This document shows positions 26,912 through 36,072 of a DNA stretch of 64,000 nt, piece after piece. The notes under the pieces were generated by a model. The model did not search any database and was not told the origin of the DNA. It worked only from the letters and a program-made list of their open reading frames with translations. The position numbers and the translations under genes were made by a program. Origin of the DNA: Actibacterium ureilyticum (lineage in GTDB: Bacteria; Pseudomonadota; Alphaproteobacteria; Rhodobacterales; Rhodobacteraceae); contig NZ_NSBT01000026.1 in NCBI RefSeq assembly GCF_002285435.1, positions 1 through 64,000 of the forward strand. The letters run 5' to 3'. Each line of letters begins with the position of its first letter. The stretch's first letter is position 1.

Positions 26912-27397
26912 GTGATCCGACTGGAGCAGGAACGGCCCGACGACTGGTGGGAGGCCGAGGCGCTTTTCGACCTGTGTTTCGCGCCCGGGCGCGAGACCTT
27001 GTCGTCTTATCGGCTGCGCGACGATGTTCCGCGCGTGGCCGAACTTTGCCTGACCGCCCGGGACGAAGGCGGCGTTCTGGGCGGCGCGATCCGCTATTGG
27101 CCGATCCGCGTGGGCACGGCGCCTGCGCTTTTGCTGGGCCCGGTCGCGGTTCACCCCACCCGCCAGGGCGAGGGGCTGGGCGCGCTGCTGATCCAGGACT
27201 CCGTCGCGCGTGCCTTTGCGCTGGGCTGGGCGCGGATCCTGCTGGTGGGCGACGCGCCCTATTACAGCCGGTTCGGGTTCGAAAAGCTCGAAGGGGTCGA
27301 GATGCCGCCGCCCACCAACCCCAACCGTATTCTGGGGCGGGGCGATTGGGACGGGATCACCGGCGCGGTCACCAAATGGGACACGCCCGCGGGCTGA
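26912..27397 (+). CDS. GNAT N-acetyltransferase (YhbS-like)
   Basis: A 161-residue acyltransferase starting at GTG 26912. The acetyl-CoA site is LGPVAVHPTRQGEGLGALLIQ, followed by the YhbS-type segment LVGDAPYYSRFGFEKLEGV. The substrate is unknown. It converges on ptsP with only nine bases between stops. Confidence 0.9.
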   Translation: MIRLEQERPDDWWEAEALFDLCFAPGRETLSSYRLRDDVPRVAELCLTARDEGGVLGGAIRYWPIRVGTAPALLLGPVAVHPTRQGEGLGALLIQDSVARAFALGWARILLVGDAPYYSRFGFEKLEGVEMPPPTNPNRILGRGDWDGITGAVTKWDTPAG

Positions 27398-27406
27398 CCG
27401 CCGCGC

Positions 27407-29650
27407 TCAGCCCTGTTTGCGCAGCCAGTCCATGACCATGGGTCGCACCGATTGCGCCCCACTCAGACGCGCGTCATCGATCACTGCCCGCACCTGTCCC
27501 AGGTCGATCCGGCGCAACAGGTTCTTGACCGGCCCGATGGAGGCCGGGCGCATCGACAGCGCCCTGAGGCCCATCGCCGCGAAACACATCGCCTCGATCG
27601 GGCGGCCGGCATCCTCGCCGCAGAACGACAGATGCGTGCCGCCCTCGGCGCAGCGCTGCACGATCATCTCGATAAAGGACAGGAAGCTGACATTCAGCGT
27701 GTCATAGCGGCGGCGCACCCGTTCGTTTTCGCGGTCGGCGGCGAAAAAGAACTGTTTCAGGTCATTGCCGCCGATCGAGATGAAATCGGCCATCTCGAAG
27801 AACTGGCTGGGGGCAAAGGCCAGGCTGGGGGTTTCCAGCATCGCGCCGATCTCGACCTTTTCCGGCAGGACATGGCCCAACCGGTCCTCGCGCTCCAGCT
27901 CGTCCAGCAGCGCCTGACGCGCACAGGTGAATTCCTCGAATTGGGCGACGAAGGGAAACATCACGGTCAGCGGGCGGCCATTGGCGGCGCGGATCAGCGC
28001 CTGAAGCTGCATCCGCATCACGCCGGGCTTGTCCAGCCCGACACGGATCGCGCGCCAGCCGAGCGCCGGGTTCGGCTCGTCCTGCGGCTTCATATAGGGC
28101 AGCACCTTGTCCGAGCCGATATCCAGCGTGCGGAACGCCACGCGTTTGCCCTGCGCGGCATCCAGCACCCGGGCATAAAGCGCGGCCAGCTCGCCGCGTT
28201 TGGGCACCTGATTGCGGATCAGGAATTGCAACTCGGTCCGGAACAGCCCGACGCCCTCGGCCCCCGATCCCGCCAGCGACGGCAGATCGGCCATCAGGCC
28301 CGCATTCATGTGCAGCGAAACGGTGGTGCCATCGGTGGTGCAGGCGGGCTTGTCGCGGATCGAGGCATAGCGCTCCTGCGCCTCGGCCTGCATCGCGATC
28401 TTGTCCTGAAACGCCGTGGCGACGGTTTCCTCGGGCCGCAGATGCACGATCCCCTGTTCGCCATCGACCAGGATCGCATCGCCATTCAGCGCCTCGGTCG
28501 TGATCCGCTTGGCATGGATCACCAGCGGGATCGACAACGCCCGCGCCACGATGGCGGCATGGCTGCCGACCGAGCCTTCTTCCAGCACGATCCCCTTCAA
28601 CTTGCGGTTATAGGCCAGCAATTCGCCCGGGCCGATATTGCGCGCGATCAGGATCGGGTCGTCGGGCATCTCGGCGCCGGTATCCTGGCCCTGACCGGTC
28701 AGGATGCGCAAAAGCCGGTTCGACAGGTCATCCAGATCGTGCAGCCGCTCGCGCAGATAGGGGTCGGGGACCTGTTCCATCCGGGCGCGGGCGGCGGATT
28801 GTTCCTTTTCGACCGCCGCTTCGGCCGACAGGCCGCGCTGGATGTCTTCCTCCATCCGGCGCATCCAGCCGCGCGAATTGGCGAACATCCGATAGGCTTC
28901 CAGAACCTGAAGCTGCTCCTTGTCGCCGCCCTCGGCGGAACTCAGCATCTCGTCGACCGACACCCGCAGATGATCGACCGCGTGGCTCAGCCGCTTCAAC
29001 TCGATCTCGGGGTCGTCGGCCACCGGGTTCGAGACCAGAACGCGCGGCTCGTGCAGCCAGACCGAACCGGCGGCCACGCCCTCCTGTGCGGTGCTGCCAC
29101 GGAACATGGCGGGGCGCTGGTGCAGGGCGGCCATCGCGGCACCCTCGCCGATGAACGCGCCCAGTTCGGTCATCTCGGCCAGCACCATCGCCACGACTTC
29201 CAGCGCATAGACCTCGTCCTCGGAAAACTCGCGCGCCTTCTTGGACTGCACGACCAGCACGCCCAGACGCTCGCCCAGGCGCTGGATCGGCACCCCCAGA
29301 AAGGACGGGAACACCTCTTCGCCGGTTTCGGGCATGTAGCGGAAACCGCGTTCGCTGGGCGCGTCGCCGGTATTGACCGGGCTGGCGGTGCGCGCCACAC
29401 GCCCCACCAGACCCTCGCCGATGCGCATCCGGGTCTGGTGTACGGCCTCGGGGTTCAGCCCCTCGGTCGCGCAGAGCTCCAGCGTGTCGGTGTCGCGAAA
29501 CAGATAGATCGAGCAGACCTCGCAATGCATCGAATCCGCGATGATGTGGGTGATCCGGTCAAGCCGCTCCTGGCCCTTGCCCGCGTCGGCAAGGGTATCG
29601 CGCAATCGTCGCAGCAGTTTGCGGCTTTCACTTTCCAGGCCATCGGCCAT
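27407..29650 (-). CDS. ptsP: phosphoenolpyruvate-protein phosphotransferase, EI-Ntr
   Basis: First enzyme of the nitrogen PTS: it takes phosphate from PEP and passes it to NPr. It has 747 residues. An N-terminal GAF domain (about residues 20-160) is followed by the EI helical region, the phospho-His domain with GSVGSHAAIVARAL (His364) and the PEP-binding barrel (DIGSDKVLPY, FRTELQFL, GNDLKQFFFAADR). ATG 29650 with GGAG upstream is preferred over GTG 29665. Downstream of lysC on the same strand, as in many alphaproteobacteria. The GAF domain in other species senses glutamine. Confidence 0.96.
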   Translation of the reverse strand: MADGLESESRKLLRRLRDTLADAGKGQERLDRITHIIADSMHCEVCSIYLFRDTDTLELCATEGLNPEAVHQTRMRIGEGLVGRVARTASPVNTGDAPSERGFRYMPETGEEVFPSFLGVPIQRLGERLGVLVVQSKKAREFSEDEVYALEVVAMVLAEMTELGAFIGEGAAMAALHQRPAMFRGSTAQEGVAAGSVWLHEPRVLVSNPVADDPEIELKRLSHAVDHLRVSVDEMLSSAEGGDKEQLQVLEAYRMFANSRGWMRRMEEDIQRGLSAEAAVEKEQSAARARMEQVPDPYLRERLHDLDDLSNRLLRILTGQGQDTGAEMPDDPILIARNIGPGELLAYNRKLKGIVLEEGSVGSHAAIVARALSIPLVIHAKRITTEALNGDAILVDGEQGIVHLRPEETVATAFQDKIAMQAEAQERYASIRDKPACTTDGTTVSLHMNAGLMADLPSLAGSGAEGVGLFRTELQFLIRNQVPKRGELAALYARVLDAAQGKRVAFRTLDIGSDKVLPYMKPQDEPNPALGWRAIRVGLDKPGVMRMQLQALIRAANGRPLTVMFPFVAQFEEFTCARQALLDELEREDRLGHVLPEKVEIGAMLETPSLAFAPSQFFEMADFISIGGNDLKQFFFAADRENERVRRRYDTLNVSFLSFIEMIVQRCAEGGTHLSFCGEDAGRPIEAMCFAAMGLRALSMRPASIGPVKNLLRRIDLGQVRAVIDDARLSGAQSVRPMVMDWLRKQG

Positions 29651-29873
29651 GCACGGGGGCTCCACTCTGTTCCGCGACTACCAGATATAGGCGAGTTGCG
29701 GGGCGAAGGAAAAGACGAATGCTGCGCCGCGCTGCAGCAAAAAATGCAATGCCGAAAAGGGGATGTCTGAAATTCCGACAGCGCGCGGGGGCGCTGCCGC
29801 GATCTGGCGCAATGCCCGAACGCCCGCCGGATGCCGCGCGACCGATACCGGCCGCGACGCCCGGCGCAGCGGC

Positions 29874-31109
29874 TCAGGCCTTTTCCAGCTCGAACGCGTC
29901 GTGCAGTGCCTGAACGGCCAGCTCCATGTATTTGCGTTCGATCAGCACCGAAACCTTGATCTCGGATGTGGTGATGACCTTGATGTTGATGCCCTCGTTC
30001 GACAGCGCCTTGAACATCTTGCTGGCCACGCCCGCATGGCTGCGCATCCCGATCCCCACGACAGAGACCTTGGCCACATCGGTATCGGCCACCAGCCCGT
30101 GGAAGTTGATCTCGCCCGCCTCCTTGGCCGCGTTCACCGCCGCCTCGGCCCGCGCCACCTGGTCCACGGGGCACGAGAAGGTCATGTCGGTGCGCCCCTC
30201 CTCGGAGATGTTCTGGATGATCATATCCACGTTCACGCCAGCCTCGGCCAGCGGGCCGAAGATCGCCGCCGCGATTCCGGGGCGGTCGGCCACCGAGATC
30301 AGGGTCATTTTCGCTTCGTCGCGGACATAGGCGACGCCAGAGACAACATTGCTTTCCATGATTTCCTCTTCGTCGCAGACCAGTGTACCCGAATTGTCGC
30401 CGGTTTCCTCGAAACTCGACAGAACGCGCAGCCGCACCTTGTACCGCATCGCCAGCTCGACCGATCGGGTCTGCAGCACCTTGGCGCCCAGGCTGGCCAG
30501 TTCCAGCATTTCCTCGAACGCGATCTTGTCCAGCTTGCGCGCCTTGTCCTCGATCCGCGGGTCGGTGGTATAGACCCCGTCGACATCGGTATAGATATCG
30601 CAACGCTCGGCATCGAAGGCCGCTGCAAAGGCCACCGCCGTGGTGTCGCTGCCGCCCCGGCCCAGCGTGGTGATCCGCCCGTCCGGCGCGATCCCTTGGA
30701 ATCCGGCGACCACGGCCACCTTCATGCCCTCGGCAAACTTGGCGTCCAGATTGTCGCGCGGGATCTCCTCGATCCGGGCGGCGGCGTGCACGGCCGATGT
30801 CTTCAGCGGCACCTGCCAGCCCTGCCAGCTGCGGGCGGGCACGTCCATCTCCTGCAAGGTCAGCGCCATCAGCCCGGCGGTCACATTCTCGCCCGAGCTG
30901 ACAACGGCATCGTATTCGCGCGCGTCATAAAGATGCGAGGTCTGCGTGACCCAGCCCACCAGCTCGTTGGTCTTGCCCGACATCGCCGACACGATCACGA
31001 TCACATCGTAACCGCGCTCGACCTCGCGGCGCACCTTTTCGGCCGCATTCTTGATGCGGTCCAGATCGGCGACCGACGTGCCGCCGAATTTCATTACCAG
31101 AACCGGCAT
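29874..31109 (-). CDS. lysC: aspartate kinase
   Basis: First enzyme of the lysine, threonine and methionine branch; 411 residues. The N-terminal kinase motif VMKFGGTSVADLDRI and the GRGGSDTTAVAFAAAF stretch are intact. Two ACT domains follow (about residues 265-405; VSVADRPGIAAAIFGPLAEAGVNVDMI and VVGIGMRSHAGVASKMFKALSNEGINI), which bind feedback effectors. An intergenic stretch of about 220 bases separates it from ptsP. No leader peptide or lysine riboswitch was recognised upstream. Confidence 0.97.
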   Translation of the reverse strand: MPVLVMKFGGTSVADLDRIKNAAEKVRREVERGYDVIVIVSAMSGKTNELVGWVTQTSHLYDAREYDAVVSSGENVTAGLMALTLQEMDVPARSWQGWQVPLKTSAVHAAARIEEIPRDNLDAKFAEGMKVAVVAGFQGIAPDGRITTLGRGGSDTTAVAFAAAFDAERCDIYTDVDGVYTTDPRIEDKARKLDKIAFEEMLELASLGAKVLQTRSVELAMRYKVRLRVLSSFEETGDNSGTLVCDEEEIMESNVVSGVAYVRDEAKMTLISVADRPGIAAAIFGPLAEAGVNVDMIIQNISEEGRTDMTFSCPVDQVARAEAAVNAAKEAGEINFHGLVADTDVAKVSVVGIGMRSHAGVASKMFKALSNEGINIKVITTSEIKVSVLIERKYMELAVQALHDAFELEKA

Positions 31110-31236
31110 GATCCGTGCCCTTGCCCAGAAAAGTTCCGGCGCTTCCTAGGGCAACCGCCCGCCAAGGGCAAGGGGCGGCGGTCAATCCGGCGGCGCACGC
31201 TGGCGCGTGCAAGACGATATCTCGCCTTCGGCTCGG

Positions 31237-31327
31237 GATGCCTCCGGCGGAGGTATTTTCGCCAAGATGAAGCCCCTTGTCTTTCATCTTGGTCCAAATA
31301 CCTCGGGGTTTGGGGCAGCGCCCCAAA
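31237..31327. repeat. palindromic copy of a dispersed CCTCCGGCGG repeat
   Basis: GATGCCTCCGGCGG and GAGGTATTTTCGCCAAGATGAAG (31237-31272) are followed by the imperfect reverse complement CTTTCATCTTGG ... AAATACCTC (31281-31304). A further 8-bp stem, TTTGGGGC-AGC-GCCCCAAA, lies at 31309-31327. Related single copies are at 58521-58545 and 62689-62724. It fills the gap between lysC and the SDR gene. Confidence 0.7.
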
Positions 31328-31345
31328 AGCGAGTTTCCGGCGCGA

Positions 31346-32005
31346 TCAATAGGGGAGGGGGCTGCCGTCATATCCCTCGAAACAGCCCGTCGTCGTGGGG
31401 TCCAGGGCGGCGAAGCGGTGGCGCAGCCCGTCCGATGCGGTCGCCAGGTCGATATCGGCCTCTGCCCCGCCCATATCGGTGCGCACCCAGCCCGGGTGAT
31501 AGATGCCGACCGCGATGCCCTGCGGTTTCAGGTCTGTGGCCAGGTTTCGGCCCAGGTTCAGCACCGCCGCCTTCGAGGCGCGATAGATATAGGACCCGCC
31601 CGGCGCCCGTTCGTGTGACGCCATCATCGACGATATGATCGCGATCTTCGGGGTCTGCGCGGCGCGCAGGTTCGGCAGCAGCGTCTGGATCGTCAGGAAA
31701 ACACCGGTCACGTTGGTGGCAAAGCCGTCGTCCCAGGCCTGGTGCGGGAAGCCCGTTTCCAGCGTCTGACCCTTGTCGGGATAGATCCCGGCATTGCAGA
31801 TCAGCGTGTCGATGGCTTTTCCGTCCAGGCGCCGGGCGAGCGCGTTGTGGCTTTCGGGATCGGTAACCTCAAGCGGCAGGACCGTGACCCCGGAAAGATC
31901 GCCGGGGCTGCGCATTGTGCCGATCACCGTTTCGCCCGCAGCGGCATAGTCCGCGGCCAGTTGCCGGCCGATGCCGCGCGATGCGCCGGTGATCAGGATG
32001 GTCAT
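31346..32005 (-). CDS. SDR family oxidoreductase
   Basis: A 219-residue Rossmann-fold NAD(P) oxidoreductase. It has TILITGASRGIGRQLA for the cofactor, LICNAGIYPD (NAG motif), the catalytic serine in IISSMMAS and the YIYRASKAAV Tyr/Lys motif. The family is broad, and the substrate is not predictable; the short length matches the CsgA-like subgroup. It is 11 bases downstream of the DUF1178 gene, so they are probably co-transcribed. Confidence 0.92.
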   Translation of the reverse strand: MTILITGASRGIGRQLAADYAAAGETVIGTMRSPGDLSGVTVLPLEVTDPESHNALARRLDGKAIDTLICNAGIYPDKGQTLETGFPHQAWDDGFATNVTGVFLTIQTLLPNLRAAQTPKIAIISSMMASHERAPGGSYIYRASKAAVLNLGRNLATDLKPQGIAVGIYHPGWVRTDMGGAEADIDLATASDGLRHRFAALDPTTTGCFEGYDGSPLPY

Positions 32006-32016
32006 GGCCGGGGACC

Positions 32017-32442
32017 TCAGTTCGTTTTGCGCGCGGGCAGGAAAGGCAGGGGTGCGACGGGGATGCCGTCCTCCAGCAGCTTGCGCGCCTCGGCCGGGGC
32101 GGCCTCGCCATGGATGGCGCGCTCTGGCGCCTCGCCCGCGTGGATCATCCGGGCTTCGTGCACGAAATCGCCGCCGACATAGTCAGAGTTCTTTTCCACC
32201 GCATCGCGCAGCGCGGCGATGGCCTGTTCGGCCTGGGTCACGGGTGCGGCAAGCGGTTTGGCCGGTGCGGCCTTGTCGGTCGACGCGACGCTGGGCGCCA
32301 TCAGGCATTTGCGCACCTGGCCCGAGCCGCAGACCGCGCAGGTGATCATCCCCGCCGCCTGCAGCTTGTCGAAGGCGGCGGCGGATTGGAACCAGCTTTC
32401 GAAATCGTGCTCGTCCGCACATTTCAGTGCATAGCGGATCAT
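32017..32442 (-). CDS. DUF1178 family protein
   Basis: A 141-residue protein with the family start MIRYALKCADEHDFESWFQSAAAFDKL and a CAVCGSGQVRKCLMAP zinc-ribbon-like segment. A low-complexity alanine/proline linker leads to the conserved C-terminal NSDYVGGDFVHEARMIH and GIPVAPLPFLP. Function unknown. Co-oriented with the SDR and NUDIX genes. The family is typical of alpha- and betaproteobacteria. Confidence 0.92.
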   Translation of the reverse strand: MIRYALKCADEHDFESWFQSAAAFDKLQAAGMITCAVCGSGQVRKCLMAPSVASTDKAAPAKPLAAPVTQAEQAIAALRDAVEKNSDYVGGDFVHEARMIHAGEAPERAIHGEAAPAEARKLLEDGIPVAPLPFLPARKTN

Positions 32443-32514
32443 GCGGCGTTACCCATTTGCGTCGATCTGATGAATATCTATGGAAACCGGCGCGGGTTTC
32501 AATTGTTTTCGCCG

Positions 32515-32988
32515 TCAGCGCGACAGGCGGGGATCGAACTGTGCCAGGATGCGGGCCAGTTCCGGCTCGTCCACCTTGGTGGCGGCCTTGCGCGGCGAGA
32601 ACCATTTGCGTTTGCGCTCGCCCGCTTCGGGATAGTCGCTGACCAGGGATTGCACCTTGAACGGGAAAAGCGTCACGATGCAGGGCAGCGTGCTGCCATC
32701 GTCGAGCTGCTTTTCATAGGAATACATCCCCAGCACGTGGTCGAACACCCGGCCACGCGCGCCGGCCTCTTCAAAGGCTTCGACGGCGGCGGCCTCGTGC
32801 GGGGTCTTGCCGTCCATCGGCCAGCCCTTGGGCACGATCCAGCGGCCGGTGTCGCGGCTGGTGATCAGCAGAACCTGCGGCTTGTCCTTCACGGTGCGAT
32901 AGCACAACGCCGCGAATTGCGAGCGCATGTCCCGTTTCTGGGTGCGGCCGACCGAAATCGGCAGGTATGTACTACGGTGCACGGACAC
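32515..32988 (-). CDS. NUDIX hydrolase, diphosphoinositol-phosphatase-like subgroup
   Basis: A 137-157 residue NUDIX enzyme, depending on start (GTG 32988 or ATG 32928). The core FAALCYR ... WIVPKGWPMDGKTPHEAAAVEAFEEAGA is clear. Within the NUDIX box the usual arginine of REUxEE is valine here (VEAFEE), while the metal-binding glutamates remain. That change may lower or alter activity. The substrate is unknown; relatives act on nucleoside or inositol polyphosphates. It is the first gene of a probable NUDIX-DUF1178-SDR group. Confidence 0.85.
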   Translation of the reverse strand: MSVHRSTYLPISVGRTQKRDMRSQFAALCYRTVKDKPQVLLITSRDTGRWIVPKGWPMDGKTPHEAAAVEAFEEAGARGRVFDHVLGMYSYEKQLDDGSTLPCIVTLFPFKVQSLVSDYPEAGERKRKWFSPRKAATKVDEPELARILAQFDPRLSR

Positions 32989-33075
32989 TGATCTGCTCTG
33001 AGGGTTTGACCCGGTTTTTGGTTTCTACCCTTTATTTATGACCGATTTGCGGCATTTAACAAGGTGCATGGCTTG

Positions 33076-34245
33076 ATGGCGGGGCGCGGGACGGTTTTGA
33101 CGGGGATGGGGCGGCAGGGTGTGACCGACGCGACGGCGCCGCTTTTTCTGGGGGCGGGGATCTATCGCCGGTCCAGCTATGGGGCGTTTCACCCGTTGCG
33201 CGTGCCGCGTGTGTCGACGGTGATGGATCTGTCGCGGGCGCTGGGCTGGTTGCCGGCGGATCGGTTCCGCACCAGCCCCTGTGCCAAACCCGCCGCGCTG
33301 CAGATCTGGCACGACCCGGATTACATCGCGGCGCTGCAACTGGCCGAGGCCACGCAGCAGGTCGACGACGCCACGCGCGCCCGTTTCGGGCTGGGTACCG
33401 CCGCCAATCCGGTCTTTGCCGAGATGTACCGCCGCCCGGCTACCGGGGCGGGCGGATCGTTGCTGGCGGCGGAACTGCTGGCAGGGGGTGGCGTGGTGTT
33501 TCACCCGGCGGGCGGCACGCATCACGGGCTGAAGGGGCGGGCCAGCGGGTTCTGTTACCTGAACGACCCGGTGCTGGCGATCATGGCGCTGCGCCGCAAG
33601 GGGGTGGGGCGGATCGCCTATGTCGATATCGACGCCCATCATGGCGACGGGGTCGAGATCGCCTTTGCCGACGATCCGCAGACGCTGGTCATGTCGGTGC
33701 ACGAGGAACGCCGCTGGCCCTTTACCGGCGCGCTGGCGGATGCAGGCCGCGGGAATGTCTTCAACCTGCCGGTGCCGCGCGGGTTCAACGATACCGAAAT
33801 GCAGGCGGTGCTGGAGGGCTTGATCCTGCCCCGGCTGGCGCAGTTCCGCCCCGAGGCGTTGGTGCTGCAATGCGGGGCCGACGCGGTCGAGGAAGACCCG
33901 CTGTCGCGCCTGTCGCTGTCGAACAATGCCCATTGGGGCGTGGTGGCGGCGCTGCGCGGGGTCGCCCCGCGGTATCTGGTGCTGGGCGGGGGCGGGTATA
34001 ACCCCTGGTCGGTCGGGCGGCTTTGGACCGGGGTCTGGGCGGTGCTGGCCGGGCATGACATTCCCGAGCGTTTGCCCGGCGCGGGTGAAAATGTCCTGCG
34101 CGGGCTGGACTGGCCGGGGCACAGCCGGGGCCGCAACCCGCCCGCGCATTGGTTCACCACCCTGCGCGACGTGCCGCGCCCCGGTCCTGTGCGGGACGAG
34201 GTGCGCGCGCGGTTGGCGGCCCTTGCCGAGCGGGGCGCGCCATGA
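33076..34245 (+). CDS. histone deacetylase family protein (AcuC-like)
   Basis: A 389-residue zinc deacetylase fold. Visible motifs: FHPAGGTHHGLKGRASGFCYLND, AYVDIDAHHGDGVE and LVLGGGGYNPWSVGR. The zinc Asp/His ligands are present. Bacterial members act on acetylpolyamines, acetoin-pathway proteins or lysine acetyl groups; the real substrate is not known. The start is uncertain: ATG 33076 or GTG 33064. Its stop overlaps the thpR start (ATGA), so the two are coupled. Confidence 0.9.
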   Translation: MAGRGTVLTGMGRQGVTDATAPLFLGAGIYRRSSYGAFHPLRVPRVSTVMDLSRALGWLPADRFRTSPCAKPAALQIWHDPDYIAALQLAEATQQVDDATRARFGLGTAANPVFAEMYRRPATGAGGSLLAAELLAGGGVVFHPAGGTHHGLKGRASGFCYLNDPVLAIMALRRKGVGRIAYVDIDAHHGDGVEIAFADDPQTLVMSVHEERRWPFTGALADAGRGNVFNLPVPRGFNDTEMQAVLEGLILPRLAQFRPEALVLQCGADAVEEDPLSRLSLSNNAHWGVVAALRGVAPRYLVLGGGGYNPWSVGRLWTGVWAVLAGHDIPERLPGAGENVLRGLDWPGHSRGRNPPAHWFTTLRDVPRPGPVRDEVRARLAALAERGAP

Positions 34246-34790
34246 CCCGCGCCTTTGTCGGCATCGATATTCCCGAACACATCATCACCGTGCTGCAGCC
34301 GGTGCAGGACCGTCTGCCGATGGGGCGGATCGTGCCGCCGGAAAACCTGCACCTGACCTTGTGCTTTCTGGGCGATGTCAGCGACCCGGCGCTTGAGGCG
34401 GTGCATGAGCGGCTGTCGGCGCTGCACCAGCCCGGCGTCGATATCACCCTGTCCGGGCTGGACTGGATCGGCGGGGCGCATCCGCGGGCGATCGTGGCCG
34501 GGGTGGTGCCGCATGACGGGCTGACAGCGCTGCACCGGGCGGTTCTGGGCGCGTGCCATGGCGCGGGGGTGGTGGTGGAACGCCGCCGCTTCGTGCCGCA
34601 TGTGACGCTGGCGCGGCTGGGCAAGGCGCGGGCCAGCGCGGCGCTGAACGATGTGGTCCTGTCCCACAGGCTGACCCCGTTCGGGGCGTTCCGGGCGCAT
34701 GGCTTCACGCTTTATCAATCCGACCTGCGGCCGGAGGGCGCGGTCTATACCCCGCTGGCCAGCTATCCGCTCAGGTCAGAAGCTCGGTGA
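34242..34790 (+). CDS. thpR: RNA 2',3'-cyclic phosphodiesterase
   Basis: A 182-residue 2H phosphoesterase (the LigT / 2'-5' RNA ligase family). Both catalytic HxT motifs are seen: His37-Leu-Thr39 in NLHLTLCFLG and His120-Val-Thr122 in VPHVTLARLG. It opens 2',3'-cyclic phosphate on RNA; its role in the cell is unclear. It overlaps the upstream deacetylase gene by four bases and its 3' end overlaps the convergent waaA gene by 20 bases. Confidence 0.93.
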   Translation: MTRAFVGIDIPEHIITVLQPVQDRLPMGRIVPPENLHLTLCFLGDVSDPALEAVHERLSALHQPGVDITLSGLDWIGGAHPRAIVAGVVPHDGLTALHRAVLGACHGAGVVVERRRFVPHVTLARLGKARASAALNDVVLSHRLTPFGAFRAHGFTLYQSDLRPEGAVYTPLASYPLRSEAR

Positions 34791-36012
34791 TCTGCCGGGT
34801 CAGCGGCGCCAGCCCGGCGCTGGGGCGCAGATCGGTCAGCACCTTGCGCGCGCGCTGGGCCAACGCGGCTTGGGCCGCCGCGTCGCAGCCGATCAGGCAA
34901 CGCGCGAAAGCCTCGGCATCCTGCACCAGGATCGCGCCGCCCCCGGCCTGTAGCGCGGCATAGGTTTCGGCGAAATTCTCCAGATGCGGGCCGTGCAACA
35001 GCGCCGATCCCAGCGCCACGGGCTCGAACGGGGTATGCCCGCCGCGCGGCACCAGGGAACCGCCGACAAAGCTGATCCCGGCCAGGCTGTACCACAGCGG
35101 CATCTCGCCCAGCGTATCGGCCAGATAGACATGCGTGTCCGGCCCCGGCATTTCCCCGCGTGACCGCACGGCGAAGTTCAGCCGCCGCTGCTCCAGCAGC
35201 GCCACCAGCTCGTCCCGGCGGCGGGGATGGCGCGGCGCCAGGATCAGGCGCAGGCCGGGACGTTCCGACAGCGCCTGGGCATAGCCGCGCAGGATCACGC
35301 GCTCTTCGCCCTCGTGGGTCGAGGCCGCCAGCACTGTATCGGCGCGGGCATAGACGCCTTGCAACGCTTTCAGCGCGGCGGTGTCGATATCGGCGGGCGG
35401 CTCGGTCAGGGATTTCAGGTTCAGCGCCGGGCCGATCCGGTCAGACGGCAGGCCCAGCTCGGCAAACCGCGCGGCCGAGGCGCTGTCCTGTGCCGACAGG
35501 TAACGGATCGCGCCCAGCACCTGTGCCGCCAGCCCCGGCAGCTTCTGCCAGCGCCGGGCCGAGCGGGGCGACATCCGCGCCGAGACCAGGATCACCGGCC
35601 GGTGCAGCGCCCGCATCACCTGCATCCGGTTGGGCCAAAGCTCGTTTTCCACCACGATCAGCGCCTCGGGCTGCCATGTGGCGATGAAGCGGCGCAGCGC
35701 GATGCGCAGGTCCAGCGGCGCAAACCGCACCGACACGCGCGGCAGGTTCCAGCCGTCGACCAATGCTCGGCCCGTGGCGCTGTTGCAGGTGACGATCAGC
35801 GCAATCGCGGGGTCATGCGCCAGCAGCGCGTCGATCAGCGGGCGCGCCGCCGTCAGCTCGCCATTCGACGCGCCGTGCAGCCACAGCACCCTGCCGCGTC
35901 GCGCCGCGTCCGGTCCGCCATGGCCCAGCCGTTCCCGCAGCCCACCCGACAGCGCCGCCCGGATCAGCAGGACCGGCGCCGCAAGGCTGAGCAGAAATCG
36001 ATACAAGATCAC
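34771..36012 (-). CDS. waaA: 3-deoxy-D-manno-octulosonic acid (KDO) transferase
   Basis: GT30 enzyme adding KDO to lipid A precursor at the inner membrane; 413 residues. It has an N-terminal membrane anchor (LYRFLLSLAAPVLLIRAAL), WLHGASNGELTAARPLI in place of the usual HAASVGE, NELWPNRM, and the C-terminal donor site GGSLVPRGGHTPFEP with LHGPHLENFAETY. GTG 36012 after GGGGAT is preferred; the longer reading upstream lacks a ribosome site. The 3' end overlaps thpR tail-to-tail. The altered first motif hints that it may be a paralogue with a different donor or acceptor. Confidence 0.87.
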   Translation of the reverse strand: MILYRFLLSLAAPVLLIRAALSGGLRERLGHGGPDAARRGRVLWLHGASNGELTAARPLIDALLAHDPAIALIVTCNSATGRALVDGWNLPRVSVRFAPLDLRIALRRFIATWQPEALIVVENELWPNRMQVMRALHRPVILVSARMSPRSARRWQKLPGLAAQVLGAIRYLSAQDSASAARFAELGLPSDRIGPALNLKSLTEPPADIDTAALKALQGVYARADTVLAASTHEGEERVILRGYAQALSERPGLRLILAPRHPRRRDELVALLEQRRLNFAVRSRGEMPGPDTHVYLADTLGEMPLWYSLAGISFVGGSLVPRGGHTPFEPVALGSALLHGPHLENFAETYAALQAGGGAILVQDAEAFARCLIGCDAAAQAALAQRARKVLTDLRPSAGLAPLTRQITELLT

Positions 36013-36072
36013 GCCATCCCCCCGTTTGCATCCGGCCCGAGGGTTACGCGCCCGGGCCGTGCTGTGCAAGCG

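Noticed and set aside
24536-27154. An 872-codon minus-strand frame across the SulP gene and flavin reductase
   Set aside because: It runs antisense to the SulP gene and out of frame through other real genes; its composition (His/Arg/Gln-rich) is typical of shadow frames.
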